Below, piece by piece: positions 8,517-17,074 of a DNA stretch of 64,000 nt. Source of the stretch: JAEZJZ01 sp050949055. Lineage in GTDB: Bacteria > Bacillota > UBA994 > UBA5500. Each line of letters opens with the position of its first letter. Position 1 is the stretch's first letter. Location: positions 372,001-436,000 of the forward strand of contig JBMNFA010000001.1 in the NCBI GenBank assembly GCA_050949055.1, given 5' to 3'. The notes beneath the pieces were generated by a model. That model was given only the letters and a program-made list of their open reading frames with translations. It did no database searches and was not told where the DNA came from. A program made the position numbers and the translations under genes.

Positions 8517-10259
8517 TCAGCTCAGCTGTAGCGCCGCTTTGCTGCGCTCGAACTCGGCGATACGGAGTAGCGCCTCCCGGTTCAGCTCGTCAATTACGTG
8601 CAGGCTGCCGCCGGCAGTCTCGGCCACCCGGCGCAGGATGCCGCGGTTGGGCTGCAGGCCGATGCAGCAGAGGTGAAAGTCGGTCTGCTGGCGCAGCTCC
8701 TGGGCGGCGTCCAGCGCATCGCGCAGCGGATCGCCCAGCCGCTCCCCCAGCGTGGGGATGCCATCGGTGATCAACAGCAACAGGCCGGAACGGGAACCAG
8801 CCTCTTTGACATAGCTGATCGCCTTACGCAGTCCGGCTGCCAAAGGTGTGAGGCCGCCAGGCTGGAGCTGTTCCAGACTGTGCCTGATCTCCAGCCGATT
8901 GCGGGTGAACGGAGTGACCAGCTGCACCGAGTCCTCCTGAAAGCTGACCACGGCGATGCGATCGCGGCTGTTCTGCACCAGATGCTCGGCCAAGTTCTTT
9001 GCTGCTTTCATGCGCTTGCCCAGCATGCTGGCCGAGGCGTCCACCAGCAGGCAGATGTCCACCCCGCGTCGCTGTAGACGTTGCTCGTAGTAAAGGTCGG
9101 CGCAGGTGACGGACCAGGGCTGCCCCAGGCTGAAGCTGCGGGTCAGGGCGCTGCGCACCGTCTCGTTGATGGCCAAGTGATCGCCGTCCCCATGCCGGAT
9201 CACGCGCCGGGTATGACTGCGGCGCACCGCCCGCTCCTCGGTGAGGCTGCCGAAACTGCCGTTGGTGCTGACGCTGGGCCGGGCCAACAGCTGTCCCTGT
9301 TTGCGCAGCTCTGCCTCCAGGTCGCGAGCGTTCTGCAGCAGTCGGCGATTGAGTTCCATCCCCTCTTCGGTCAACTGATAGCGACCTTTGCTCCGGCAAA
9401 GAAAACCATACCCTTCCAGCTTGACCCATGCGTCGTGCAGGCGAGCGTTCTGAGGGTAGTAGGGCTGGTCGGCGCGGGCAGGAGCTCTGCCCGTCTTGTG
9501 CACCGCCTCCAGCAGCTTGGCCAGTTCATCCAGGTCCTCCAGATTCTCCAGGATGTCGGCCACCGCCACCAGCTGATAGCCATAGATCTGATCGCTGGAC
9601 GGGTCTTCCCCGGTGCGGCTCTCCCGCAAGAAAGAGTCGGTGAAAGCCGAATACGCTGAAATGTCCTCCCGGCTGCCCACAGTGCCCGACTGATGTTGCA
9701 CCAGGTCCACCCGACGCAGCTCCACCTGCTGGCGCTGCAGCTCTTCCTCTACCGCGCTGACCAGATAGAAGGCGGCGGCGATATCCTGGTCTGCCAGCTT
9801 GGCGCTGATGTGCACGTGGTTGAGGTGGGCCTTCTTCAGGGTCTCCTTTTGGCCAAAGCGCAGGCTGCCAGTGATGCGCCCACCACCGGCACCGGTCTGC
9901 ACGTCGACGTAGTGCACCAGCTGATAGCGGCGATTGGCTTGCTCGTATCCGACCAAGGCGGACATGCCCTGGGCAAAACGTTCGACTCCCCGTTTGGCAG
10001 CGGCACCGATGCCCCTGGGGTCAACCGCCTTCACCGCATGAAAGACGTCGATGTGCAAGATTTCTCCAGGGGTCTTGCGCCGATAGAATACCTGGCCGGC
10101 GTCCGAATTCTTGATGATGGTCACTATCTGGGGGCGGGAGGGATCGATGGTGTGGATCTTGCGGCTACAGACGGCAGTCTCCCCGATACGACAGCCCAGA
10201 CCTAGCTGCAGCAGACGGCGCAACTCGGCCTGCCGATTGAAGAAGGCGTCACTGATCAC
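8517..10259 (-). CDS. VWA-domain protein of the Mg-chelatase subunit D type
   Basis: This 580-residue protein has a C-terminal von Willebrand A domain (about 398-575). Its MIDAS metal site is complete: DASAS (D407, S409, S411), GGLTPLAAG and LITDG. The N-terminal 390 residues are not a second AAA domain; they contain a charged, probably helical region that I do not recognise. The start is GTG at 10259, overlapping the end of the AAA+ partner by 11 nt, so the two are co-translated. AAA+/VWA pairs of this kind act as chaperone-like machines that remodel or metallate a partner. No chlorophyll or cobalamin-chelatase gene is nearby, so chelatase activity should not be assumed. Confidence 0.8.
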   Translation of the reverse strand: MISDAFFNRQAELRRLLQLGLGCRIGETAVCSRKIHTIDPSRPQIVTIIKNSDAGQVFYRRKTPGEILHIDVFHAVKAVDPRGIGAAAKRGVERFAQGMSALVGYEQANRRYQLVHYVDVQTGAGGGRITGSLRFGQKETLKKAHLNHVHISAKLADQDIAAAFYLVSAVEEELQRQQVELRRVDLVQHQSGTVGSREDISAYSAFTDSFLRESRTGEDPSSDQIYGYQLVAVADILENLEDLDELAKLLEAVHKTGRAPARADQPYYPQNARLHDAWVKLEGYGFLCRSKGRYQLTEEGMELNRRLLQNARDLEAELRKQGQLLARPSVSTNGSFGSLTEERAVRRSHTRRVIRHGDGDHLAINETVRSALTRSFSLGQPWSVTCADLYYEQRLQRRGVDICLLVDASASMLGKRMKAAKNLAEHLVQNSRDRIAVVSFQEDSVQLVTPFTRNRLEIRHSLEQLQPGGLTPLAAGLRKAISYVKEAGSRSGLLLLITDGIPTLGERLGDPLRDALDAAQELRQQTDFHLCCIGLQPNRGILRRVAETAGGSLHVIDELNREALLRIAEFERSKAALQLS

Positions 10260-11664
10260 GGCGCAGCGCTTCCTCGGTCATGATCAGGCGCGCCTCCGGC
10301 AACTCCTTCACACTCTTGGCCTGGGCCGGCGGTGCGGTGATGGTGATTAGCTCCGGATCAGTGACGCTTGGTCCGGCTACCTCGCCCGCTGCACTCTTGC
10401 CCTGCAACGGAACGCTGCCTGACTGGGGTTGCAGCTGGTTCTGCAAATGAGGTGTTGGCTGCTCTTCCGGGCGATCGCGCAGGTTGCCGAGCAAGCGGGT
10501 GAGAAAGCTCTGACGGTTGCTGCCGATTGGCTGAGGCTCGTCCTCCGGCTCCGGGCTGGGCGGCTGCGCTGGCTGTGGCTGCAGGCGTGTCTTGATCGGC
10601 TCAGGGATCGCTTCCGTGTCGGCAGCATGCGGCCACTCTGTAAGCGCGTCCAACACATCGGCTAACACGTGGGGTGCCGCCCGATGCTTCAAGGCCATGG
10701 GAATGACAGCGCGCAGGTCGTCCACGTCCACCTCATCTTTGCCTTCCAGGGCGGCATGCATGCGCGTGCCCAGGCAGATGGCCTCCAACGCCCGCAGGCT
10801 TTCCAGATTGTGTTGCAGATAAATGCGCGCCAGGAAATTCAGCTGTCGGTGGTCCAGCCGCAACTCCTCCAAGCTATGGAGTGCATTGTTCAGGCGCGCT
10901 CGCACGGCGAACAGTTGCTCTCTGCTCAGCGCGAGGGCTGCTTTGGACTCCACCTGCTGCAGAATGGCCATCACCGTAGCCAGATTGCTGGGGCGCCGCA
11001 CGCCGATGCACAGGTCGAAGCGGTCCGCCAGCTGGCGGCGGATCCCCTCCAACGGCCCCGGGTCCTCGTCCGGATTGGAGGCCGCCCAGACGGTGACCTG
11101 GCTGACCAACTCCACCTTGGGCAGGCCGGCATCTTCAATCTGCAGCCGGCCGGGCTTGGTGCCCATCACATCCAGCAGAATATCCGCCAGCTCCGGGGAA
11201 GTGTCGGCCAAACGGTTGATTTCGTCGACGAAGATGATCCCACGGTGGGCCTGGGCCAACGTTCCCGGGAGCAGAGCAGCCTCAGGATGCTGACGGTCGG
11301 TCAGGCGGGTGAGGTCGACCCCGCCCACCACAGTGGCTACTTTGGCCGAATGGGAGACCTCCAGAAAAGGCATCGGCACCCATTCTGTGCCGATGCGCAG
11401 CAGTTCCGCCGTGTTCAGGTGACGGTGCGCCGGACAGTGAGGCGCTTTGGGGTCGCAGTTATACAGACAACCGGTAACGCGCTCGATCTTGGGCAAGACG
11501 CCTTTGGCGGAGCGGATGATGGTAGTCTTGCCGGTTCCTCGCAAGCCTTCGGCGTGAATGTGCAGCGGTTGGCCGTGTTCCGCCGCCAAAATGGACATCT
11601 CTATGGCCTTAAACAGAGCAGCATTGTCCGGATGGCGGACCAGACTGGAGTAGGATTTGTTCAT
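10249..11664 (-). CDS. AAA+ ATPase of the MoxR/Mg-chelatase subunit I type
   Basis: This protein has Walker A EGLRGTGKTTI, Walker B GIIFVDEINRL, a sensor-1 region VTVWAASNPDEDPGPLEGIRRQL and a helical lid. A cysteine-rich insertion, CLYNCDPKAPHCPAH, follows Walker A, as in some ChlI-like proteins. About 110 C-terminal residues are proline/glutamine-rich and probably flexible. The longest frame reaches 11778 but that part is repeat DNA. I place the start in the ATG triplet at 11670-11664, preferring the ATG at 11664 (GGGGG at 6 nt), which gives 471 residues. It forms an overlapping operon with the VWA gene. The pair is likely one machine whose client is unknown. Confidence 0.8.
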   Translation of the reverse strand: MNKSYSSLVRHPDNAALFKAIEMSILAAEHGQPLHIHAEGLRGTGKTTIIRSAKGVLPKIERVTGCLYNCDPKAPHCPAHRHLNTAELLRIGTEWVPMPFLEVSHSAKVATVVGGVDLTRLTDRQHPEAALLPGTLAQAHRGIIFVDEINRLADTSPELADILLDVMGTKPGRLQIEDAGLPKVELVSQVTVWAASNPDEDPGPLEGIRRQLADRFDLCIGVRRPSNLATVMAILQQVESKAALALSREQLFAVRARLNNALHSLEELRLDHRQLNFLARIYLQHNLESLRALEAICLGTRMHAALEGKDEVDVDDLRAVIPMALKHRAAPHVLADVLDALTEWPHAADTEAIPEPIKTRLQPQPAQPPSPEPEDEPQPIGSNRQSFLTRLLGNLRDRPEEQPTPHLQNQLQPQSGSVPLQGKSAAGEVAGPSVTDPELITITAPPAQAKSVKELPEARLIMTEEALRRDQ

Positions 11665-11720
11665 CATCATCCCCCATAAGTTTGATTGATCGGCAAGTTG
11701 CGTTTCCAGCGGGCAACTCC

Positions 11721-11865
11721 TACCTACTAGCAACATCCGCAGGTGTTGCGGGCGATAAAGCGATTGTTGCGCTAGCAACTATCGGCTTGTACCTACTAGC
11801 AACATCTGCAGGTGTTGCGGGCGATAAGGCGATTGTTGCGCTAGCAACTATCGGCTTGTACCTAT
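11721..11865 (-). repeat. 69-bp tandem hairpin repeat (two copies plus a stub)
   Basis: Copies begin at 11721 and 11790 and a third starts at 11859 before breaking off. The two full copies differ at only two bases. Each has a GCAACAtcygcaggTGTTGC hairpin and a CGATtGTTGCgctaGCAACtATCG hairpin. Read on the minus strand the core GTACAAGCCGATAGTTGC is nearly the same as that at 32885-32905. It occupies the divergent spacer between the AAA+ gene and the 152-residue gene. Because 69 is a multiple of 3 it stays open in several frames and inflates open reading frames here. Confidence 0.85.
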
Positions 11866-11981
11866 AGTTCCCAGCCGTCCCGAAAATAACGCTGTCTTTG
11901 GAAGAAGCTGCAAAGAAATCTGCGCGTGGGGCATGCTACTAGGGCATACAATACGCACGGCCACGGAGGGAGGCAAGCCAG

Positions 11982-12440
11982 ATGGAATACCCCAAGATCA
12001 ATCTCAGTTTGGAGGCGTTGCGAGCCAGGGAGGGTGAGCAGCTGGCGAACATGGAGTTGCCGGAATTCAAGTTTGAGGTGGAAGACTATCAGCCGGGCCA
12101 GGGGGGTTCCGGGCACTTCCACGGTGAGGCGAAGAAATGGAGCTTTCGCAACCTGGATGAGCTCTGCGACATCGTGGTCAATCAGGCGGACTTGCCGGCG
12201 GAGGCCTTCTTTTACCAGGATGCGCTGGCCACCTGCGAACAGATCGAGCAGAACCTGCGGGCTGAAGGGATGCAGGGACACTGGAAGGATCAGATGATCG
12301 TCTCCAATTTCACCGGCAAGTATCCTGCCCGGGCCAAGGTCTGCTACTTTCGGCAACCGGGCGAGGAACGGCTGCAGGCGGTGGCGGTGCTGCGGGACGG
12401 CACCACCATCAAGCACTTCCGTCCCTGGCAGAGCGAATAG
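11982..12440 (+). CDS. Hypothetical protein, 152 residues
   Basis: I do not recognise this protein. It is soluble and acidic, with no signal or membrane segment. It opens MEYPKINLSLEALRAREGEQ and contains the aromatic/histidine patch GHFHGEAKKWSFRNLDELCD. A C-terminal part rich in beta-prone residues (KVCYFRQPGEERLQAVAVLR) ends in FRPWQSE. GGAGGGAGG 9 nt before the ATG supports translation. It is divergent from the AAA+/VWA operon, with 69-bp repeats between them, so a functional link is possible but unproven. It ends just before the IS element. Confidence 0.75.
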   Translation: MEYPKINLSLEALRAREGEQLANMELPEFKFEVEDYQPGQGGSGHFHGEAKKWSFRNLDELCDIVVNQADLPAEAFFYQDALATCEQIEQNLRAEGMQGHWKDQMIVSNFTGKYPARAKVCYFRQPGEERLQAVAVLRDGTTIKHFRPWQSE

Positions 12441-12521
12441 AGCAGCAAATGGACATGGGGACGGTTCTAGTGTCCTGAGGTGCCCCCTGTCGAGTTGACA
12501 AACGAAATAATGAAAGCGTTT

Positions 12522-12547
12522 GCTCCTTAGGAATGACCCTGAGGAGC
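12522..12547. terminator. Hairpin inside the left end of the IS
   Basis: GCTCCTtAGG and CCTgAGGAGC arms form a short stem followed on the plus strand by CTTCTTTCTT. It could stop transcription entering the element from the plus-strand gene upstream. Confidence 0.4.
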
Positions 12548-12635
12548 CTTCTTTCTTGGGATGTCCTAAGCAATACAGCCAATGGTTGCTGGCCACGGCT
12601 CTCCCTGTCGGAGCCCTGAGCAGTACCACAGGGTG

Positions 12636-12747
12636 AGTCCCTTGACCCCTGTGCTACAATTTTGTGCGCAGAGGGGCGATGAGGTATCTGCTGTGCTCTC
12701 CCTGCCATCGCCCCTCGCACCCTCGTTAAGCACAGGGAGTCAAGGGC
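12636..12747. repeat. Nested inverted repeat downstream of orfB
   Basis: Outer arms CCCTTGACCCCTGTGCT (left) and AGCACAGGGAGTCAAGGG (right) match over 17-18 bp with one gap. Inside them a second pair, GAGGGGCGATG and CATCGCCCCTC, is perfect over 11 bp. The whole could fold as a two-tier stem of about 110 bp ending a few bases before the orfB stop codon. It may be a small palindromic element inserted in the IS or part of its own end. Confidence 0.6.
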
Positions 12748-12750
12748 GAT

Positions 12751-13662
12751 TTATGCACACATTCTGTACTCCATCGGGGTCAGACCAGAAAACTTCCTTT
12801 GCGGTCGTTCTTCGTTGTAGAAGCGTATATAGTCACTTACTTCGGCTACCAGATCTTCGTAGCTCTCGTAATACTTTCTTAGGTTGTAGCGCTCTGCTTT
12901 GAGCTTGCCCCAAAAGCCTTCCATGGGGCCATTGTCAATGCAGCGGCTTACTCTTGACATGCTTTGGATCATGCCCTGATTCGTGATAATCTTGGCAAAA
13001 CCATAGGAAGTATATTGGAAGCCTCTATCGCTGTGAATGAGGGGCTGTGCTTCTGGATTGGCCTTCAAGGCTGCCTGCAATGTGCTAAAGACAAGCTTGT
13101 TGTTATTCCTCTTACCAATGACATAGGCAACAATACTGTTGTCGTAAAGGTCGAGAATGGCGCTCAGGTATGCTTTCTGACCGTCGCCATACTTGAACTC
13201 GGTTACATCTGTAAGCCATTTCTGGTTCTTCCTCAAAGCTGTGAACTTTCTGTTCAGCAGGTTCTCAGCAACATGTCCAGGCGAAGACTTTTTGTATTGT
13301 CTGCGTTTCTTTCGAGTGACCGATTTCAGACCCATAAGTCGCATCAACCGATAGATTCGTTTGAGGTTGTACGTTGCCTGTAGCCTCCGGTTCACGACCA
13401 GTTGCATCATCCTGTAGCCGTAGATACCCTTGACCTCCAGGTAGATACCAGCTATTGTGTCAGCGATTAACTCGTTTGTCCGCTCTCGCTCACTTGGTTC
13501 CTTCTTCAAATAATTGTAGTGCGCCTGGCGGCTGATGTTGGCAACCCTGCATAACTCAGAGATAGAGTGGCCTTTGCTGTGCAGTTCGTGGATTGCCTGA
13601 TGGAGTTTAAATCGTGGAACTCGGCCTAGCGATACCTCTTCTCGAGTTCCTCCAATTTTTTT
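12751..13662 (-). CDS. IS3-family transposase OrfB (DDE catalytic part, reached by -1 frameshift)
   Basis: This is the rve/DDE integrase domain of an IS3 transposase. Catalytic residues are visible in WLTDVTEF (first D), HSDRGFQYTS (second D) and DNGPMEGFWGKLKAE (E). It ends RPQRKFSGLTPMEYRMCA, a typical C-terminus. The stretch before the first possible ATG-type start (13509) is open and codes for KLHQAIHELHSKGHSIS...ANISRQAHYNYL. This is the usual N-terminal HTH_21 part of OrfB. It joins orfA through a run of seven A residues (13656-13662, minus strand). The true product is therefore an OrfAB fusion made by -1 slippage. The frame is intact. Confidence 0.9.
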   Translation of the reverse strand, partial: KKIGGTREEVSLGRVPRFKLHQAIHELHSKGHSISELCRVANISRQAHYNYLKKEPSERERTNELIADTIAGIYLEVKGIYGYRMMQLVVNRRLQATYNLKRIYRLMRLMGLKSVTRKKRRQYKKSSPGHVAENLLNRKFTALRKNQKWLTDVTEFKYGDGQKAYLSAILDLYDNSIVAYVIGKRNNNKLVFSTLQAALKANPEAQPLIHSDRGFQYTSYGFAKIITNQGMIQSMSRVSRCIDNGPMEGFWGKLKAERYNLRKYYESYEDLVAEVSDYIRFYNEERPQRKFSGLTPMEYRMCA

Positions 13663-14369
13663 AGGAATGCGTTCTCCACGCTCAGTCTGCGAACTTCCTT
13701 CTGCAGACTACGAAGCTCAATCTTCAGCCGATCGGCCTCTGTCAACTCAGTTTCTTCTTTGGCTTTGCCTCGGCGGTCAACAAGTGCCTTCTCTCCGCCT
13801 TTGTTATACTTACTAACCCAAGAGTGAACCTGCTGGTAGCTGACCTTATAGAGCTCCGCTGCCTCCCGGTAGTTACAGTCATTGGCTATACAATGTTGGA
13901 CAATCTCTATACGCTCATCGTAGGTGGTTCTCCGCCCTTTGTTCATGTCTCTGGATTCCCCTCCTGGAGAAGACTTGAGTTCTTCTCCTTGAGTATACTT
14001 GAAAATCCAGCGCCGAAGTTGCGTTTCCTCCCTTATGCCGTACCTAAGGCAGATGTCCATTTGAGAGCCTTCTCCCGTCAGGTAGGCTTGTACAGCTTGC
14101 ATCTTAAGCTCAGCAGGATAATGATTACTACTCAATTGCCCGACCAGGGAGTCTATACCATATTCCTGTAACCTAATACGCCATCGACGTATTGTACTCT
14201 TGCCTACGTTGAACCTGGAAACTGCCTCTTTGACTGGATGCCCTTCATCAATCCATGCAAGTATTCGTAGCTTCTCTCCCAAAGTGAACTTGCGTCCGGA
14301 CAAAAGAATGCCCCCCCTCAGCGACTGATGAATTTTCGTTATTTCATCTGTCAACTTTGGGGGGAGCAC
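13626..14369 (-). CDS. IS3-family OrfA (double helix-turn-helix)
   Basis: This 247-residue DNA-binding subunit has two helix-turn-helix regions: KLRILAWIDEGHPVKEAVSRF...KSTIRRWRIR and DERIEIVQHCIANDCNYREAAEL...QQVHSWVSKY. A leucine-zipper-like end, ELRSLQKEVRRLSVENAFLKKLEEL, follows. It is longer than the usual 90-100 residue OrfA because the HTH module is duplicated, as in the IS150-type subgroup. The stop (13626) lies 10 codons after the A7 slippery run, which allows OrfAB fusion. Confidence 0.85.
   Translation of the reverse strand: MLPPKLTDEITKIHQSLRGGILLSGRKFTLGEKLRILAWIDEGHPVKEAVSRFNVGKSTIRRWRIRLQEYGIDSLVGQLSSNHYPAELKMQAVQAYLTGEGSQMDICLRYGIREETQLRRWIFKYTQGEELKSSPGGESRDMNKGRRTTYDERIEIVQHCIANDCNYREAAELYKVSYQQVHSWVSKYNKGGEKALVDRRGKAKEETELTEADRLKIELRSLQKEVRRLSVENAFLKKLEELEKRYR
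13656..13662 (-). promoter_or_regulatory. A7 slippery site for -1 frameshifting
   Basis: The minus strand reads CTA AAA AAA TTG in the orfA frame. Slipping back one base gives AAA AAA ATT in the orfB frame, which stays open to the transposase domain. Homopolymeric A runs are the standard frameshift site in IS3-family elements. Confidence 0.75.
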
Positions 14370-14414
14370 ATCAGTCGGACCGTCCCCATGTCCAGTTAGT
14401 CCAGTTTTCGCTTG

Positions 14415-17063
14415 CTATGCTTGCAGTTCCGCCAGCCTGGCCTCCACCCGGCTCAGCCTCTGCTGCCAATCGGCCAACTTCTCCCGCTCCTTGGCCACTA
14501 CGTCGGCGGGAGCCTTGTTGACGAACCCGGGGTTAGCCAGCTTCTTCTGCCCGCGCTCCACCTCTGCCCGCAGGTTGGCCACTTCCTTCTGCAGGCGGGC
14601 GATCTCCTGTTCCAGGTCGATCAGCCCGGCCAATGGCAAGTGCAGCTCCAGCCCGCTGACCACTGCAGACATGGACTTGGCCGGTTTGGCTGCTCCCCAG
14701 GCGGCGATGGTCAGCTCCGAGAGGCCGGCCAGCTTGGTGAAATAGGGCGCAGCTTCGGTCAGCAACTGCTGCACGGTGGCGTTTTCTGCCTGGGCCACGC
14801 AGGGCACGCGGCGGCCAGGGGCAACCCCCAGCTCGGCGCGAATGTTGCGCACCGCCTTGATGGCCTCCATGATCATGGCCATCGCCTGTTCCGCCTGCTG
14901 GTCGATCCGCTCCTGGTCGCTGTACGGCCAGGGGGCAATCATGATGCTCTGGCCCTGATGCGGCAAGTGCTGCCAGATCTCCTCGGTGATGAACGGCATA
15001 AAGGGATGCAACAGCCGCATGGTCTTCTCCAGCACATGGGCCAACACTGACTTCACCGTGCGCTGGGCAGCCGCATCCTCACCGTAGAGGCGGCTCTTGG
15101 CAATCTCGATGTACCAATCGCAGAACTCGCTCCAGATGAAGTCGTAGAGCGACCGCATGGCCTCGCCCAGGTTATATTGGTCGATGTTGTGCAGCACTTC
15201 CGCCGCCACCTGGTTAACCCGACTGAGAATCCAGCGGTCAGCTAGCTCCAGATTGTGCTCGATGTCCATTTCCTGAAGCGAGAAATCCCCCAGGTTGAGT
15301 AACACAAAGCGGGATGCGTTCCAGATCTTGTTACAGAAGTTGCGCGCCGCCTCGATCTTCTCCAAGTAGTAGCGGGAATCGCCGCTGAGGGTGGTGCCAT
15401 AGAGCAGGCTCCAGCGCAGAGTGTCGGCGCCGTATTGCTCGATCACCTCCAACGGGTCGATACCGTTGCCCAGCGATTTGGACATTTTCCGCCCCTCTGC
15501 GTCGCGAATCAAGCCGTGCATCAACACATCGTGGAAAGGCACCTCGTCCATGAACTCCAGCGAGGAGAAGATCATCTTGGCTACCCAGAAGAAGAGGATG
15601 TCATAGCCGGTGACCAGCACGTTGGTGGGGAAGAAATACTCCAGTTCCGGCGTCTTGTCCGGCCAGCCCAGGGTGGAGAAGGGCCATAGCGCTGAGCTGA
15701 ACCAGGTATCCAACACATCCGGATCCTGCACCAGCTCGCTGGAGCCACACTGATGACAGGCTGTGGGATCCTGACGGGAGACGACCTCCGCGCCGCATTC
15801 CTGGCAATACCAAACCGGGATGCGGTGTCCCCACCACAGCTGGCGGGAGATGCACCAGTCATGCACATTCTCCATCCAGTGGTAGTAGACCTTGGTGTGT
15901 CGCTCGGGTACCATCCTGATCCTTCCTTGCCGCACCGCCTCCACGGCCGGTTTGGCCAACGGCTGCATGCGCACAAACCATTGCAGCGATACCTGCGGTT
16001 CGATCACGCTATGGCAGCGGTAACAGTGCCCCACCGCATGCTGGTGGTCTTCAATCCTGACCAGATAGCCGCCGGCCTCCAGGTCTGCCACCACCGCTTT
16101 ACGGGCGTCATAGCGGTCCATGCCGGCGTAAGGGCCGGCTTCGGCGGTCATTTTGCCGTCCTTGCCGATGACCACCACCTGCGGCAGCTGGTGGCGCAGG
16201 CCGATGGCAAAGTCGTTGGGATCGTGGGCCGGCGTCACCTTGACGGCACCGGTGCCGAACTCCTGATCCACGTAATCATCAGCCACGATGGGGATCTCGC
16301 GGTTCAGCAGCGGCAGGATGGCGGTTTTCCCCGCTAGGTGCTGGTAGCGGGCATCCTCCGGATGCACAGCGACGGCGGTGTCCCCTAGCATGGTTTCCGG
16401 GCGAGTAGTGGCCACCGAGATGTAGCCAGAGCCGTCGCTGAGCGGATAGCGCAGATGCCAGATATGGCTGGCCAAGTCCTCGTGTTCCACTTCGTCATCG
16501 GAGATGACCGTCTGGCAGCGGGGGCACCAGTTGACGATGTAGCTGCCGCGGTAGATCAGGCCCTGCTCGTACAGGCGCACGAAGGCTTCCCGCACCGCCC
16601 GGGAACAGCCCTCATCCAGGGTGAAGCGCAGGCGATCCCAATCGCATGAGCTGCCGATCTTCTTCAGCTGCTCGATGATCAATCCGCCGTAATCTTCCTT
16701 CCATTGCCAGGCCCGCTCCAGGAATCGCTCCCGCCCCAGATCGTGCTTACTGAGGCCTTCCTTGGCCAGCGCCTGCTCGATCTTCACCTCGGTGGCGATG
16801 CTGGCGTGATCGCTGCCGGGCACCCACAGGGTCTCGTAGCCTTGCATCCGTTTGACGCGGATGAGGACGTCCTGCATGGTGTTGTCCATCACATGCCCCA
16901 AATGCAGGGCACCGGTGATGTTGGGCGGCGGGATGACGATGGTAAAGGGTTTCTTCTGCGAGTTCACTTCGGCATGAAAATACTTCCTGTCCAGCCAGTG
17001 CCGATACCAGCGCTCTTCGGTGGCCTTGGGATCGTACACGGTGGGTAGATGCTGCTTGGACAT
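14415..17063 (-). CDS. valS: Valyl-tRNA synthetase
   Basis: ValS is a class I synthetase charging tRNA-Val. The HIGH signature appears as GALHLGH (51-57) after IPPPNIT, and KMSKS as GRKMSKSLGNGIDP in the second half. The CP1 editing domain (TTRPETMLGDTAVAVHP) and an NWCPRCQT zinc-type knuckle are present. A C-terminal coiled coil (about 815-880, LEQEIARLQKEVANLRAEVERG) completes the normal 882-residue form. The ATG at 17063 is preceded by AAAGGAGGG. A T-box leader upstream controls it. The IS element sits directly after its stop codon, so any native terminator has been displaced or lost. Confidence 0.97.
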   Translation of the reverse strand: MSKQHLPTVYDPKATEERWYRHWLDRKYFHAEVNSQKKPFTIVIPPPNITGALHLGHVMDNTMQDVLIRVKRMQGYETLWVPGSDHASIATEVKIEQALAKEGLSKHDLGRERFLERAWQWKEDYGGLIIEQLKKIGSSCDWDRLRFTLDEGCSRAVREAFVRLYEQGLIYRGSYIVNWCPRCQTVISDDEVEHEDLASHIWHLRYPLSDGSGYISVATTRPETMLGDTAVAVHPEDARYQHLAGKTAILPLLNREIPIVADDYVDQEFGTGAVKVTPAHDPNDFAIGLRHQLPQVVVIGKDGKMTAEAGPYAGMDRYDARKAVVADLEAGGYLVRIEDHQHAVGHCYRCHSVIEPQVSLQWFVRMQPLAKPAVEAVRQGRIRMVPERHTKVYYHWMENVHDWCISRQLWWGHRIPVWYCQECGAEVVSRQDPTACHQCGSSELVQDPDVLDTWFSSALWPFSTLGWPDKTPELEYFFPTNVLVTGYDILFFWVAKMIFSSLEFMDEVPFHDVLMHGLIRDAEGRKMSKSLGNGIDPLEVIEQYGADTLRWSLLYGTTLSGDSRYYLEKIEAARNFCNKIWNASRFVLLNLGDFSLQEMDIEHNLELADRWILSRVNQVAAEVLHNIDQYNLGEAMRSLYDFIWSEFCDWYIEIAKSRLYGEDAAAQRTVKSVLAHVLEKTMRLLHPFMPFITEEIWQHLPHQGQSIMIAPWPYSDQERIDQQAEQAMAMIMEAIKAVRNIRAELGVAPGRRVPCVAQAENATVQQLLTEAAPYFTKLAGLSELTIAAWGAAKPAKSMSAVVSGLELHLPLAGLIDLEQEIARLQKEVANLRAEVERGQKKLANPGFVNKAPADVVAKEREKLADWQQRLSRVEARLAELQA

Positions 17064-17074
17064 GTTATCCCTCC

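Larger units (their letters stand above)
12450..14394 (-). mobile_element. IS3-family insertion sequence with palindromic ends
   Basis: The element carries orfA and orfB on the minus strand. Its outer ends match in inverted orientation. Both begin TGGACATGGGGACGGT (left at 12450, right read from 14394). After a 10-15 nt gap both have a TGC-CCC stretch leading to AGTTGACAnAnGAAATAAnGAAA (left 12494-12515, right about 14340-14362). About 300 bp between orfB and the left end is non-coding. No target-site duplication is obvious at these borders, so the true tips may be the inner AGTTGACA repeats. The right end lies only 20 bp from the valS stop. Confidence 0.75.

Noticed and set aside
8517..11664. 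Chlorophyll or cobalamin metal chelatase
   Set aside because: No large chelatase subunit or tetrapyrrole gene is present; the AAA+/VWA pair alone does not indicate chelation.
11721..11865. CRISPR array
   Set aside because: Only two copies, the whole unit repeats, and there is no variable spacer or cas gene; the same holds for 231 and 32825.
11682..11867. Small plus-strand frame encoding a repeated peptide
   Set aside because: It is only the translation of the 69-bp tandem repeat, whose length is a multiple of three; there is no ribosome site.
12409..12720. 103-codon minus-strand frame next to the IS
   Set aside because: It crosses the IS end and the antisense of the 152-residue gene, with no motif or ribosome site.
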